A stretch of DNA of 64,000 bases from the NCBI GenBank assembly GCA_023974075.1, contig JAMFTG010000073.1, positions 1,116,001 through 1,180,000 on the forward strand, in the 5' to 3' direction. The notes below the pieces were generated by a model. That model was not told where the DNA came from and made no database searches. It was given only the letters and a program-made list of their open reading frames with translations. Each line of letters starts with the position of its first letter. The stretch's first letter is position 1. The stretch comes from Chaenocephalus aceratus. Its lineage: Eukaryota > Chordata > Actinopteri > Perciformes > Channichthyidae. Below, in pieces: positions 1 to 10,932 of this stretch. The position numbers were made by a program, and so were the translations under genes.

Positions 1-42
1 TTCAAAGGGGGTACATTATTGAAAAAAGTTTGAGAACCACTG
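1..42. mobile_element. Terminal end of a hAT (Charlie-like) DNA transposon
   Basis: Bases 21-42, read on the minus strand, begin CAGTGGTTCTCAAACTTTTT, which matches the terminal inverted repeat of hAT-Charlie elements. The next eight bases (43-50, gtctagag) fit the nTCTAGAn target preferred by that group. The rest of the element and the matching duplication lie left of the window, so only one end is seen. Confidence 0.65.
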
Positions 43-911
43 GTCTAGAGCCTCTGTCGTGCACGCTGGGCTCTATTCTTACCTACTTACAGATACTGGT
101 GGACAGGGGGCTGGCTCATTCCACAATTAAGGTGTATGCAGCAGCCATTTCGTCCTGCCATGAGGAATTTGGAGGCAGGTCAGCCTTCAGTCAGCCGCTT
201 ATGGCGTGGTTTTTGCAGGGGATCAGGAGGCAGCGCCCAGTAGTACACACCTCCGCCCCACAGTGGGACCTGCCGTTGGTGCTCGAGGCTCTGGTCACAG
301 AACCATTTGGAGCTCTCCTCCCTGAAAGCACTGTCATGGAAGACAGCATTGCTACTTGCCTTGACTTCGGCCAAAAGAGTGTCCGAGCTGACCGCTCTGT
401 AGGTGCACCCAAACTGTCTTTTGATCCGGGGTGACACTCAGATCACACCCCTCCTTTGCTCCTAAGAGCCTAAGGAGTTCGTTCAGGTCAAGGGCTATTC
501 AGTTAGCTGTCTTTAATCTTCCACCCCATATTAGGGCCAGGGAGGCTAAGTTCCTCCTCTGCCCAGTGCGTGCGCTAGCATGTCATGCAGAGCGCCATTA
601 GATGCACTGAACAGCTGTTTGTGTGCTTTGGGGATGGTGTGGCTGGAAAAGCTCTCTCCAAGAAGCGCCTAACAGGATGGCTATGCGAGTGCATTATACA
701 TGCATATGGACGGTCGGGGAGAGCCCTCCCCACTGGGGTCCGTGCACATTCTACACGGGCTGTGTCAACAGCCTTATTCAGCGGCGTGAGTGTAGAAGAT
801 ATATGCACGGCGGCGTCTTGGTCTACGCCAGGCCCCTTCATAACATTTTATCTTCTGGACATGTCTGGCTCCTTCTCGTCTGTGCTTGCCGGGGCAACGC
901 ATGACTGGTGA
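43..911 (+). pseudogene. DIRS tyrosine recombinase, broken
   Basis: This encodes the recombinase that integrates circular DIRS cDNA. Bases 43-434 translate to the N-terminal core-binding part, including the motif MAWFLQGIRRQRP typical of fish DIRS elements. Bases 585-911 encode the C-terminal catalytic part: the H-x-x-R box in AHSTRAV and the presumed nucleophile tyrosine in FITFYLLD. A stop at 432-434 and frame changes between 434 and 585 separate the two halves, so it is not functional as it stands. A related copy lies on the minus strand at 38.7-39.5 kb. Confidence 0.8.
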
Positions 912-1328
912 GAGGGGAGGGGGTGGCTGTGGGTCAGTAGGTATCTGACCCCCCCCCCTGGACATAATGCGCTTGTGTTTTTTCACAAGCCTTCCTCACT
1001 ATTGTCCATGCCCACTCGACACGGAGCGTGTGTGAGTGTGGGGCACGTGGTGCACTTATGTTTTTCCCATGCTCCTGAGGGACCTGGGGAACATGGCGCG
1101 CGGTAGGCTCCAGACGGAGTCTCCGCACAATTTTTTCCATGCACAATCTACACGAGGTAAGCGTGTGTGAGTGTGCCTTATCCAAGTTGCGGCCCGACTT
1201 CTCCAAGGTTACAACCGGATGGGAGGAGGTGGGGATGCAGTGGATATTAGCCAAAAGCCGGTCAGGGACGGTGTGGTGGGTCGATGTTGTTGGACGACTG
1301 GGCGTTTATACATCGGGGCTCCGCCCAC

Positions 1329-1430
1329 TGTACCCATAGAGTCCAGTAGAGGGCGGAGCCTGTGTGAGATATAACGGGGGGTTACGTATTGTAACCCTAG
1401 CATATAAGCACAGGCGGAGCCCTCTACCTG
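1329..1430. repeat. Internal complementary region of the first DIRS element
   Basis: The block cagtagagggcggagcctgt (about 1344) faces an inverted relative, cacaggcggagccctctac (about 1409), around a core gttacgtattgtaaccc. The same parts recur at the element's terminal repeat (1605-1646 and 2250-2283). Two end sequences joined head to head is what the DIRS internal complementary region consists of; it templates the circular intermediate. Confidence 0.55.
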
Positions 1431-1646
1431 GGGGCCCTGTCTTTCCTAGACCTCTCGCTGAAGAGGGTGTAGGATGGCGGGCAGAGGGCGTAGCCGCCTT
1501 ATATACTGTGGGCCTGCGCGCGCATTCAGGTAGGCTCGCCCCGATTGGCTGGCTACGTTTACGTAACTCAGTAGGTGAAAGCACGCACAGCATGATAGAG
1601 AGTAGTACCATAGAGTCCAGTAGAGGGCTCCACCTGTGCTTATATA

Positions 1647-2249
1647 CACTGAACACAAATATAAACGCAACACTTTTGTTTTTGCTCCCATTTTTCATGA
1701 GATGAACTCAAAGATCTAAAACATTTTCTATATACACAAAATAACCATTTCTCTCAAATATTGTCAAAAATCTGTGATAGTGAGCACTTCTCCTTTACCG
1801 AGATAATCCATCCCACCTCACATCGAGTGGCCTGTGTTCGTCGTTCATAACATACAACTAACATACCCCCACCACCACCATGGGCCACTCGATTCACAAC
1901 ATTACCCTAACCCTACCCCTCACACCAGATACTGACTGGTTTTAGGACCCCCCCAGACCCCCCAATAAAGCAAAACTGCATGTTTCAGAGTGGCCTTTTA
2001 TTGTGGCCAGCCTCAGGCACACCTGTTCAATAATCATGCTGTCTAATCAGCATCTTGATATGCCACACATGTGAGGTGGGATGAATTATCTCGGCAAAGG
2101 AGTAAGTGCTCACTATCACAGATTTTTTCAGATTTGTGAACAATATTTGAGAGAAATGGTTATTTTGTGTATATACAAAAAATGTTTTAGATCTTTGAGT
2201 TCATCTCTGAGCAAAAACACAAGTGTTGCGTTTATATTTTTGTTCAGTG
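1647..2249. mobile_element. Tc1-like element, internally deleted
   Basis: The ends cactgaacacaaatataaac (1647) and its complement ending ttgttcagtg (2249) belong to a common teleost Tc1-like family with long inverted repeats of about 200 bases. The left flank has the TA dinucleotide; the right end has lost it. The interior keeps only scraps of the transposase gene (near 1830-1900) and the 3' flank beginning accagatactgactggtttt. It is non-autonomous and inserted into the DIRS terminal repeat. Confidence 0.85.
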
Positions 2250-2283
2250 TGACTAGGGTTACAATACGTAACCCTCCGTTTTA

Positions 2284-2656
2284 GCTACACTGTTTATTGT
2301 TTTTTGGCTTTGTTTTGCCAGTAACCCATGATAATGTGATCTACTGAGTCTAGCAATAATTGAGGTGATTCAATTACCATCCAATGTCCCCCTATTTACA
2401 TAAAAAGAGATCATTTGAGCGGGGGAGTCATGGGTTACTGCAGCAGGCTTTCATATACAGACTAAAGGTCACAGTCATTACTGGTCACACAGATATGTCA
2501 ACACATGACACACTAATGAAATTAACATTTTATATGCATGGTTATGAACGCCGACTTCAGGGCAAAAAGGTAATTTATACATTTTCAAATAAAGCCACGA
2601 GGCACATTTCTACATTAGGAAAAACACAAGCGATCCTCAATATTCAGACTCTGCCA

Positions 2657-2688
<32 letters not shown>

Positions 2689-3585
2689 GGGAGATTTGGC
2701 ACAACACAATATCCCATTTCATGGCTTGGCTGGGAAAAGCCTCAAAAACAGACAACGTGTGAAAACTCAGCCTTTTCCACCTCACAGGCGTATCTGTTTG
2801 TGCATGTACTCTGAATGTTACACCCCATGCAACAATCAGAGAGGAAGGGTCAGGAACATAGAGCAGCAGGGTTTACATCCCAGAGCAGAGACTACAGACG
2901 CAGCAGATACCATCATTATGTTTACTATATATTTGCAGCTAATGTTAGTTTTCCTAATTATTATATTTGTATCTTTTAAATATTTGGCATCGGAGCCCCC
3001 CAGGAGCCCCTCTGACAGCCCCCCCCCAGACACCCGCTGTCTGGATCTACCAATTACAACTTCCACACCCTCTTTTTTCATTCCCTCCATTTATCCCCTT
3101 CATTCTATTCCCTCACCATTTTATATTTCTTCAACCTTTATTTCTACATATACCAGCTGCTTCCAGATTCACACTTTCCCTCCTTTTATTTTGTATCTCC
3201 CTCCGCATCCTACCAATTTTCCTCCTAATTTTCTCTCATTTCCTCTGTTGTTTCCACCGCCTGTTGTTGTGTGGCTGCTGACGGCCCATCTGCACACCAT
3301 TAGGTTGGAGACAGGCTTTTTGTGGCGATGCTAGGTGGGGACAGGTATGGCAATGACCTCGGTCACTAGGGATTAACGGGACAGAGCCATGTAAACAGCT
3401 CCTGAAATAAAAGGACTCCACACAGCTCAGCGGCTGGGATTCAGCACTCAGTCCGGGACATTGGCTTTATCAAGAATCAGATATTGGTCTGTCAGTGTCG
3501 CTCACCACAGAAAGAGTTCAGCCTACACCGGGGGGGGGGGGTTACTGTGGGACACTGAGAGCTGCCTCAGTCTGCACTAAACATG
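2284..3585. other. Non-coding stretch with a short CACG microsatellite
   Basis: No supported gene. There is a (CACG)n tract at 2655-2688. An open frame of 316 codons runs from 2384 to 3334, but its product is low complexity (repeated histidine-alanine-arginine-threonine from the microsatellite, then proline/serine/phenylalanine-rich) and resembles no family I know. Short poly-C and poly-G runs lie at 3020 and 3530. Confidence 0.6.
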
Positions 3586-3852
3586 TGGTGTAAAGTAACT
3601 AAGTACTCAAGAACACTGCTTAAAGCCCCAGTCACACTGTCCCGAAATGTACACCCGATGGACACACAAATATTGAATTGTGGCCCCGAACCACACACGA
3701 AGGCAACATTTACATTACATTTAAGACATACAACTGCAACGAAAGTAACACAAACAATTATGTTAAAGTACTATGATACTGTACTGATATTTTCAGACTT
3801 TGTTCTTTACTTTCTCCGTCTTTATATGTAGAAGATATTACGTTTTCTCCGT

Positions 3853-3882
3853 CATGTTGTTGTTGCTATGGAAACAACAACA
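3853..3882. repeat. Perfect hairpin, GTT/AAC-rich
   Basis: The arm catgttgttgttgc reads back as the complement aacaacaacatg across a short loop. It lies inside the block interrupting the left arm of the TTAA element. No function is evident. Confidence 0.5.
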
Positions 3883-4264
3883 TGACCTTCCTGTCAACTC
3901 GCCTTCAAAATAATATATTATATCCTTTTCAGTTTCACAGAACACAAATTGGGTTATTTACATAATATGTTTACATGATTTTGTTGTGTAATAAAACAAC
4001 CAGATGCACACACGATAAAGGAAATGTTCAAATTCGGCTCTGATCGTAGCAACATCGGGCCATTCGTGAGGGCATCTTAAGCCTTCGTATGACCGCCGGT
4101 GGTGTTTCTCAGGCTCCGGCAGAGGCAACATCTTTGGCATGCCAAAAAATAGCCGAAGGACCTTGCGAAGGTTCATTTTCGTGTTGAATTCGTGTGTAAA
4201 TGTTGCCCTTCGTAAGGCCATCGTTAGGGCATCTTGTTATCATCGGTGCCATCGGGCATTCGCC

Positions 4265-4640
4265 CTGCCCCTGCGAAACGTAACCATGGTTGACCATGGT
4301 CACCATGGTATTCCATTGCCAACCATGGTAATACCATAGTTGACCACAAAATACCATGATGGTCACAGTACCATGGGGAGGAAACCATGGTCTACCATGG
4401 TCAACCATGGTCAGCCTACCATGGTCACAATATCAACTCCGGAAACTATGGTCCACCATGGGCAACCATGGTCAGCCTGCCATGGTCACAGTACCATGGG
4501 GAAGAAACCATGGTCTACCATGGTCAGCCATGGTCAGCCTACCATGGTCACAATATCATCTCCAGAAACCATGGTCAACCATGGTCAGCCATTTGAATAT
4601 GGGCAAGACCATGGTCTCAAGAAACCATGGTCGACAATCA
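4265..4640. repeat. CCATGG-rich palindromic minisatellite, array 1
   Basis: Twenty-one CCATGG hexamers occur in about 375 bases, mostly inside the self-complementary octamer accatggt. A higher-order unit of about 123 bases is visible: the block starting at 4371 (accatggggaggaaaccatgg) repeats at 4494. The open frames here read as histidine-glycine-glutamine-proline-tryptophan repeats and are by-products of the array. Confidence 0.9.
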
Positions 4641-4873
4641 TTCTAATGAGGCTCATGCAGGCACCGTCACCTGATGAATGTATATAAAATAGTCTTTACA
4701 TTTTCACCAACTGTTTAATGAGCATTTAATGAGTGTGTGTGCAACTATAGAGTGACAGTGTACTGTCGATGAAATTAAGTGCAATTAACATGATCTATAC
4801 AAATATTTTAAAATTAAATGCTTGAAACTATTGAAAAGCTTGTATTAATTTATATTATTTCCAGTCTGGTGGA

Positions 4874-5040
4874 CCATGGTTTATGTCCATGGTACTGGTG
4901 GACAATGGTTTATATCCATGGTAGACCATGGTAGACTGTGGTGCCATATCCCAACCATGGTCTACCATGGTCAACCATGCTTATACGATGGTTAAATGAA
5001 CCATGTTCTATCATGGTAGACCATGGTCTACAATGGTTCA
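4874..5040. repeat. CCATGG-rich minisatellite, array 2
   Basis: Seven further CCATGG hexamers plus one-base variants (ccatgtt, acaatggt) lie in 165 bases, in the same foldback element. About 230 bases of A/T-rich DNA separate this array from array 1. Array 2 is more diverged. Confidence 0.85.
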
Positions 5041-5551
5041 TTTCGCAGGGGTGATCAGAGTGAGGGAGCGAATGCACCGATGATAACACGAAGATGACAC
5101 GACTTGCCAAGATGCCCTCACGAGTGCCTTACGAAGTTGCCGCTCACGAAGTTGCTGCCAGAGCCTGATAAATTCCACCGGCGGTCATACGATGGCTTAA
5201 GATGCCCTCACGAATGGCCCGATGTTGCTACGATCACAGCCGAATTTGAACATTTCCTTTATCGTGTGTCCATCGGGTGTCAATTTCGGGACAGTGTGAC
5301 AGGGGCTTTAATGTGATACTTTGTACTCCTAACCTACTGCAATTCAGAGGCATATATTGTAATTGTACTGCACTACATGTATTTAATACCTTGAGGTACT
5401 TTACAGATCTGGATTAATGATATGAAATATCAAGTTTTAAATCCACCTGGAGTAAATTCACAAGCTACCATGCAGTATACAAAGTCATTCAAACTAGCTG
5501 CACCTTTACCAGCTTCGATAACACTTTAATGATCAATCATTATAAAACACA

Positions 5552-5616
5552 TCATATATGTTATTCTAAAATGGACCAATCGTGCAGATTGGTCCATCTC
5601 AGAATAATACATATGA
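5552..5616. repeat. Imperfect 30-bp-arm hairpin
   Basis: Arms 5552-5581 and 5587-5616 are inverted copies with about five mismatches around a 5-base loop; the perfect core is atggaccaatc/gattggtccat. It could be a tiny foldback element or an RNA hairpin; nothing around it decides which. Confidence 0.6.
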
Positions 5617-5757
5617 GATGACTACTTGGACTTTTGCTACTATATTTTGATGATAATAATAATTTTAACTTTAGTAACATTTGCAATACAGGACTTTTAC
5701 TTGTTACATAGTACTACTAAACTCTGGTATTTTCACTGGTACTTCTTCCAGCTTTGG

Positions 5758-6840
5758 TTAAATGATCTACTTTCTAATTCTTAAGAGTCAGCCAAAATCC
5801 TGAGACTATTGTATGAAGTCACTACTTATACTCCATTTTATTTGCCATGAAACTTTATAATATATATTTCAGGCAAGATTGATCACAGCGCACAGAAATG
5901 TGCTGTGCATGATGATTGTATGTTGCACTTGAAGAACTACACAAAATAAGTTAATTCAAAGCTAAAGGAGAGATTATTGAGCACAGAAAGTGTGTTATTA
6001 ACTGCAACGCCTCAATAATTTTTGTAGGACACTTTAAGTGATCTGTGGTTCCTGTAATGTCAGGGTCAGATTATTACCTCTGTGCTGAATATGTATTGGA
6101 ACACATATTCTGATCAACCAGTGGTTTTCAAATGCAGCACTGACATTTTGTATCAAAGGTAGGTTATTTAGACTCTCATAAGGCGGCACCTTTCCAGAAA
6201 CTAAAGGAATTTTAAATGATATGATGCTGATGATTTCGATTTTCTTGGAACCATTACAGTTACAGTATAATGTGAAGCTCCATGATCTACACTTATGATG
6301 AATCTTATATAGGGAATTTAACTGTAAATATGTCTACGTTGATTATTAAAAATATGACGTTTGTCCTCTGTAAACTTTGAATACAACAACTAAATCTGCC
6401 ATCCAGCCACTATCAAGAAGCCCTTCTAATGACTGTACATTTTTTTTTACCCACATAAATCTATAATGTAATGCCTAACTAGGCTTAGCTATACTGACCA
6501 CTGATCAAAGGTTGCATTTATGTTTAACCCCATTTATATCAAACTAAAGGCCCAGACACACCAACCTAATTTTGGCCGTCCATAGATGTCTGGCCGTCGA
6601 TGAGCAAATTCATATTTAACTGTTATCAAAACGTAGTGCAACTGTAGAAGCTTGCTCTGTTGTCTCACTGAAAGAATAACTTTTACCACATTTTTACAGA
6701 CAATATTGAGAGATAAATAGTAGCAGTTCTCACTATGTGTTAAATATATTTGCCTTCAATACATTACATTAGAAGAGATAGGTTGTTGTGCTCCCTATCT
6801 CTGTTTCTTATCCTATATTTAATAGAACTCGGGTCTGGTA
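5758..6840. other. A/T-rich non-coding stretch
   Basis: No open frame of interest, repeat family or RNA gene was recognised here. Confidence 0.5.
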
Positions 6841-6854
6841 AACTGTGGTAACAT

Positions 6855-6960
6855 GAAGAGCCGTTTGGGAGCCGAAACAGCCGGTGCTTTAAGAGAGCCG
6901 ATCCAAATGATCCGGCTCACTAACGTCAAAAGACAGTATCTATAAGGGACGGCTCAAGTC
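6855..6960. mobile_element. Fragment of a hAT-type repeat with GAGCCG motifs
   Basis: The motifs gagccgtttgggagccg, aagagagccgatcc and ccggctcact are typical of a widespread fish hAT repeat built on reiterated GAGCCG/CGGCTC. Neither end is clear. Confidence 0.45.
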
Positions 6961-6964
6961 AACC

Positions 6965-7330
6965 GTCAGACATACACGTTCTCCTGGCGAGACCTCAAAT
7001 CATCTTTGTAATATCTATCAAACTATAGATCCTCCACATCCACTGGACGTGGATTCCAAAAGTACAATATACGCTTCTCGCTAGAAATCTAATCATAAAG
7101 CATTTTAATGGCCAAACTATTCTACAATTTAGGATTTTCCAGAGAGGGTTATTTGTGAATATACGACCCTCCGCAGCATTTGCAATTGCAGCAAATTGTT
7201 GTTTCTTACACGACCACTAGAGGTGCTAAACTTTAAAACGTGACTATATGTCGTAATAAGCTGCTGAACAATGGACCTATTTGGTAATATGAGTTGGAGG
7301 ACTTGTTGTAAAGTTAATGTGTTTGTGGCG
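6965..7330 (+). repeat. Dispersed repeat family R1, copy 1
   Basis: The segment containing cctggcgagacctcaaatc, gctagaaatctaatc and tttccagagagggttatttg recurs at about 11765-12275 (inverted) and 14165-14640 (same strand). It has no coding capacity. The motifs acgaccactagaggtgct and ggacctatttggt are conserved between copies. The transposon class is unknown. Confidence 0.8.
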
Positions 7331-7624
7331 GCCATTTTATAATGTGTGCTTTGCTCTTTTTATATATTGTCCGCGACTGCTGTTTTGTTTTAATTATTTT
7401 GCTATAGTAGTTGTTGTTTGGTTAAACTTGCAATCTCCCAAGAGTATTAGTGTTTCATCATCTGTATAATGAACTGATATACTGTTGTGTTTTTGTGTTG
7501 TTACAAGGGATCCAGCACCCCTGACGTGAGTTGGGATTCAGCGCTGTTAGGTCCTCACGTGCACTTCACTGCCCCTTAAGTGTGTGCGTGTTTTGTTATT
7601 TTTTCAGTTTGTGTGTGTACTAGG

Positions 7625-7840
7625 GATGTGCATCACTCTCACTCTCACTGAGGCCGATGCGATGCACATCTCGATACGTTACCACGATACGATACATTAA
7701 CGATACATTTGAAACACCAGGCGATGCGATACGATATGATTCACCCCTGTTGCGATACAGTTCGATACGATTTGATTCAACATTATGCGATTCGGGGCGA
7801 TACGATGCGATTCAACACGATGCAAAATAATCATACTTCA
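7625..7840. repeat. Degenerate CGATACGAT repeat (teleost hAT-type)
   Basis: Starting tagggatgtgcatcac, the block is filled with near-repeats of cgatacgatac and gatgcgat, a pattern common in fish genomes and usually assigned to hAT-derived elements. No terminal duplication could be confirmed. Confidence 0.55.
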
Positions 7841-8479
7841 ATATGGTACGACAGAAGATTTGTCTTATTCCTTATATGCAGCAAATCATACATTAACAAA
7901 ACAGTGCTTTACATATTTGGTTCTCTCTAGTCTACTAGTACTGCGCATCCCATCATGCTGTTTCTTTTTTACCTTAAAAAACTCTCCAGAGTACAGTACA
8001 ATTGTATATTACAAATATGAATTTTGACTTAGACCAGTCAGATGCATCAAGACTATATTTGTTTTTGGCTTTGTTTTTATTTCAGTCAATTTTAAAAAAG
8101 TAATGTGCTCTGCTTTCTTTTTTTTAATCAATCATAATTTTTATATTGAAAACCTGATCCAATATAAGCGCATTTGAACCATGACTAATACATAACCACT
8201 GTGTCTCAAAAACAAACCAAAAGAACATTTATTATAAAAGAGACGTATTTCCCATAACAATTGTATGAAATAAATAAATCAGACCCATTGGCAACACCCT
8301 TTGAACTTTTATCCAACACTTCCCTGTTATGGTTTCTCCATCAACGTCTGATAATGTCTAATGGCTTCCCATTATTCAAAAGAGGGCAGGAAGTGTTCAA
8401 TCAGCTGCTGGAAGAGATACACATACTGATATTACTGTATTTTCTGTAAGTGGTGTTACCTAATCTGCAAATGAATAAA

Positions 8480-9000
8480 TAATAGGGCTGTCAAGTTAAC
8501 GCGTTAACGCAAAAAAAAATTAACGCCACTAATTATTTTAACGCGATTAACGCATGTGTATTTTTTTTCCTCGGCCGCCCCGTAGTTTCAGAGCTTAATC
8601 GAGTTTAAAATACCATCTACAAGCTGATGCTGACAGCCCCGCTCCTGCTGCCCACTTGTGGCAGACCACACTTCCACGCTCACCAGCAGGCACCGACTGG
8701 CCATCGGGAGGACCGGGAGGGTGTGTGTATGTGTGGCCCGAGCGAGAGAGAGACCTTACGTGCATTGTTGTTGTTAGCATCTGGTGCTAGCTAGCTGCGC
8801 TAACGGATATAAGGAGCTGTTTAAATGAAAACAGAGGAGCGACATTTCGCCACAACTGCGCCGAGCACTTGACTTTATGCAGGAAGCCAGACAGTGGGTC
8901 ATTGTACGGAAAAGTCAGCACACTCAGCACGGATAGTGCGCACAACATGATTGCAGCGTCCAGGCAGCTCCCGTTCAAGCATATGCCTTGAGTTGCACAT
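8480..9000. mobile_element. Truncated hAT-type repeat with TTAACGCG motifs
   Basis: The start, gggctgtcaagttaacgcg, followed by repeated ttaacgc/gcgttaa half-palindromes, is a well-known teleost repeat end. Downstream, 8590-8990 reads like a decayed transposon interior. The AC microsatellite follows directly, so the 3' part is lost or replaced. Confidence 0.5.
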
Positions 9001-9014
9001 AGCTCCAACGATCC

Positions 9015-9174
<160 letters not shown>

Positions 9175-9359
9175 ATTGGTATTGTATTATTGAATGAGAG
9201 AGGTTCCAGGTTGAATTGAGGCGGATATTTGTAATGTTCAGAGGTTGTTGTGTTTAATATTCATGAGAATATTTGTCATTGTTCAAATGATAATAAACAT
9301 TAGCATAAAGCATATTTGTCCACTCATATGTTGATAAGAGTATTAAAAACTTGTACAGT

Positions 9360-9450
9360 TTTGGGATACTAGTACTTGAGTACAATTTTTGATGGCAGGA
9401 CTTTTAATTTTTACAGATTATTTCTACACTCTGGTACTTCTACTTTAACT
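9360..9450. mobile_element. Fragment of a hAT-like AAGTAC repeat
   Basis: The text gatactagtacttgagtac and ctggtacttctactttaac matches the same fish short-element family seen at 3586, 13380 and 37335. The ends are not definable. Confidence 0.4.
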
Positions 9451-10070
9451 ATGTTAATATGTGATACTTCACAGAGACAGCCTCCTGTCAGACAGGTGTT
9501 TTTGCTGAAGTGTGCTGGCTGCAGTGGGAAACAACTGGAAACACCTGATGATGTGAGGGAGAGTACGACTTTATGTGACTCATTTCCCAAAACTTCTCGA
9601 TATTTGTGTTGCCCTGATAACAGATTAAAGTGTGTCTAATTTAGAGAGGTTTAGCAACACAAAAAAAACACTTCTGGGGTCACTTGGTCGATTTTGCTGA
9701 TTGACATCTCTTTCTAACCGTCAGAGCCAATGGAATCGAGGGAAAGTTCCCCATATACACTCACAGTTTACCAAATGAGTGAGAAAGACGCATAGAAAAA
9801 CCGGAAGCTGCGCTAACCTCTGGTGGCTACCATTAGCAGCTAATTTTTCTTCTCGGATTTTTGCATCAAAATGGAATTATAGATTATCAATAATTTTTTC
9901 AAAGTGACAGACACACTTCTATAACCTATGGATTAACCTTCAGCCACGTTTTTTCTCGTTTTAATGTCATTCAACACGACTTATAATCAGAATAACAGCT
10001 AAAGCGAGCATATCTCCGTGTTTTGCTACCTAAAGCTACTCGTGTGTTGTCTGTATTTGCTTCCCCTGTC
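9451..10070. other. Non-coding stretch left of the 8.3 kb hAT block
   Basis: No gene or repeat family was recognised. The last eight bases (10063-10070, cccctgtc) are the left target-site duplication of the hAT element that follows. Confidence 0.55.
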
Positions 10071-10172
10071 CAGTGGCGTTTCTATATGTGCAAAAGTGGT
10101 GGGGCACAACAACTTAGATGTCTATATATAAACTTCTGCAGAGAGGTTCATGGCTGGCGAGGCACTCGCACT

Positions 10173-10932
10173 TACAGATGTAGCGCTTCGTTTCAGACGC
10201 CTACCCGGGCGGGTCCGTGATCGGCACGGGGTGGGCCCCTGCTGAAAAGGAAAACCCCCCCGCTGGACTTGAAACGCCCCCTTGATAAATACATTTAATT
10301 ATAATGAAACCAGCAGCAATGGATCATGGATCCACCAGGGGGAGCCGTGAAAAGCTGCCACACTGGAACTCATGTGAAATAAACAGCTGATCTACAGGTA
10401 TCTGATATAGCGGATATTTGTTAAGATCCATATGTCACGGATAGGATCATATTCTATGCTAAATAAGAGACATGTAATCATTTACTAAACATCACCATGT
10501 TTTTATTTAACAAAATAATGTTTAATTCACGTTGGCGTAAGTACAAAACCATCGCTATGTTTTTAGATCAGGAAATGCATCCAGGGTCAAACAAACGATG
10601 TTCGATCATGATCCTCGCGATCATTTAATGTATCATATGTTCACGAGTTGAAATGAATGCACTACATTTAATCCACGTGAGTTTACAACAACAACAATAA
10701 TCGCTTTGTTTTTATATCACATCCGACGGAGGAAAATGCCGCGGCTCTCTACCGATCATCCTAATCCCACGGGCAAACAATAATATGTACAGTGTTCATA
10801 GTTTACTGTATTATTAGTGTCTAATATTACTGCTATAATAATCACACATTGAGTTGTTGAAATCAGACCGTCGTTTTTTTTAAACGCTCTGAATGAAACG
10901 GCAGCTCTCAGGTGATCAGCTGTGTGTTTACA
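10173..10932 (+). repeat. Dispersed repeat family R2, copy 1
   Basis: This is a 760-base repeat starting tacagatgtagcgcttcg and ending gtgtgtttaca. Other copies are at 22591-22965 (same strand, truncated by ERV1), 31184-31918 and 34156-34904 (both inverted). The TGTA...TACA ends resemble a solo LTR, but no internal region or primer site accompanies any copy, so the class is unsettled. Short ORFs in it are not conserved between copies. Confidence 0.85.

Larger units (their letters stand above)
43..2283 (+). mobile_element. DIRS-type tyrosine-recombinase retrotransposon, 3' part
   Basis: This is the 3' portion of a DIRS-like retrotransposon. It holds a frameshifted tyrosine recombinase (43-911), a non-coding 3' region, an internal complementary region (about 1329-1430) and a terminal repeat (about 1605-1646 continuing at 2250-2283). 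A Tc1 derivative at 1647-2249 splits the terminal repeat. The block gttacgtattgtaaccctag near 1382 reappears inverted near 2254, as expected for DIRS ends and their internal complement. The 5' part with gag and reverse transcriptase is outside the window, probably cut off by the hAT insertion at 42. Confidence 0.75.
3624..5307. mobile_element. Foldback element with long inverted repeats and TTAA duplication
   Basis: The left end agccccagtcacactgtccc (3624) is inverted at the right end (5288-5307), and both sides are flanked by TTAA (3620-3623, 5308-5311). Inner arm blocks also pair: the left arm at about 4006-4140 (tgttcaaattcggctctgat onward) is the inverse of 5130-5260. About 340 bases (3668-4005) interrupt the left arm. 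No transposase is present. The target site suggests the piggyBac superfamily, but the termini do not let me name it. The core holds the CCATGG arrays. Confidence 0.75.
3586..5757. mobile_element. hAT-like short element split by a later insertion
   Basis: Bases 3586-3619 (gtggtgtaaagtaactaagt and following) match the start of a common fish hAT-type repeat rich in AAGTAC motifs. Bases 5312-5757 carry the remainder, including tgaggtacttta near 5394 and acttcttccagc near 5744. The TTAA element at 3624-5307 sits exactly at a TTAA in this repeat. The termini are degenerate. Confidence 0.55.

Noticed and set aside
2384..3334. 316-codon open frame
   Set aside because: Product is low complexity, partly encoded by the CACG microsatellite, with no domain; chance open frame.
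4109..4687. His/Gly/Trp-rich open frames across the CCATGG arrays
   Set aside because: Present in several frames on both strands because the repeat lacks stops; not genes.
10173..10932. R2 as a solo LTR
   Set aside because: TGTA...TACA ends are suggestive, but no target duplication or internal partner was found in any of four copies.
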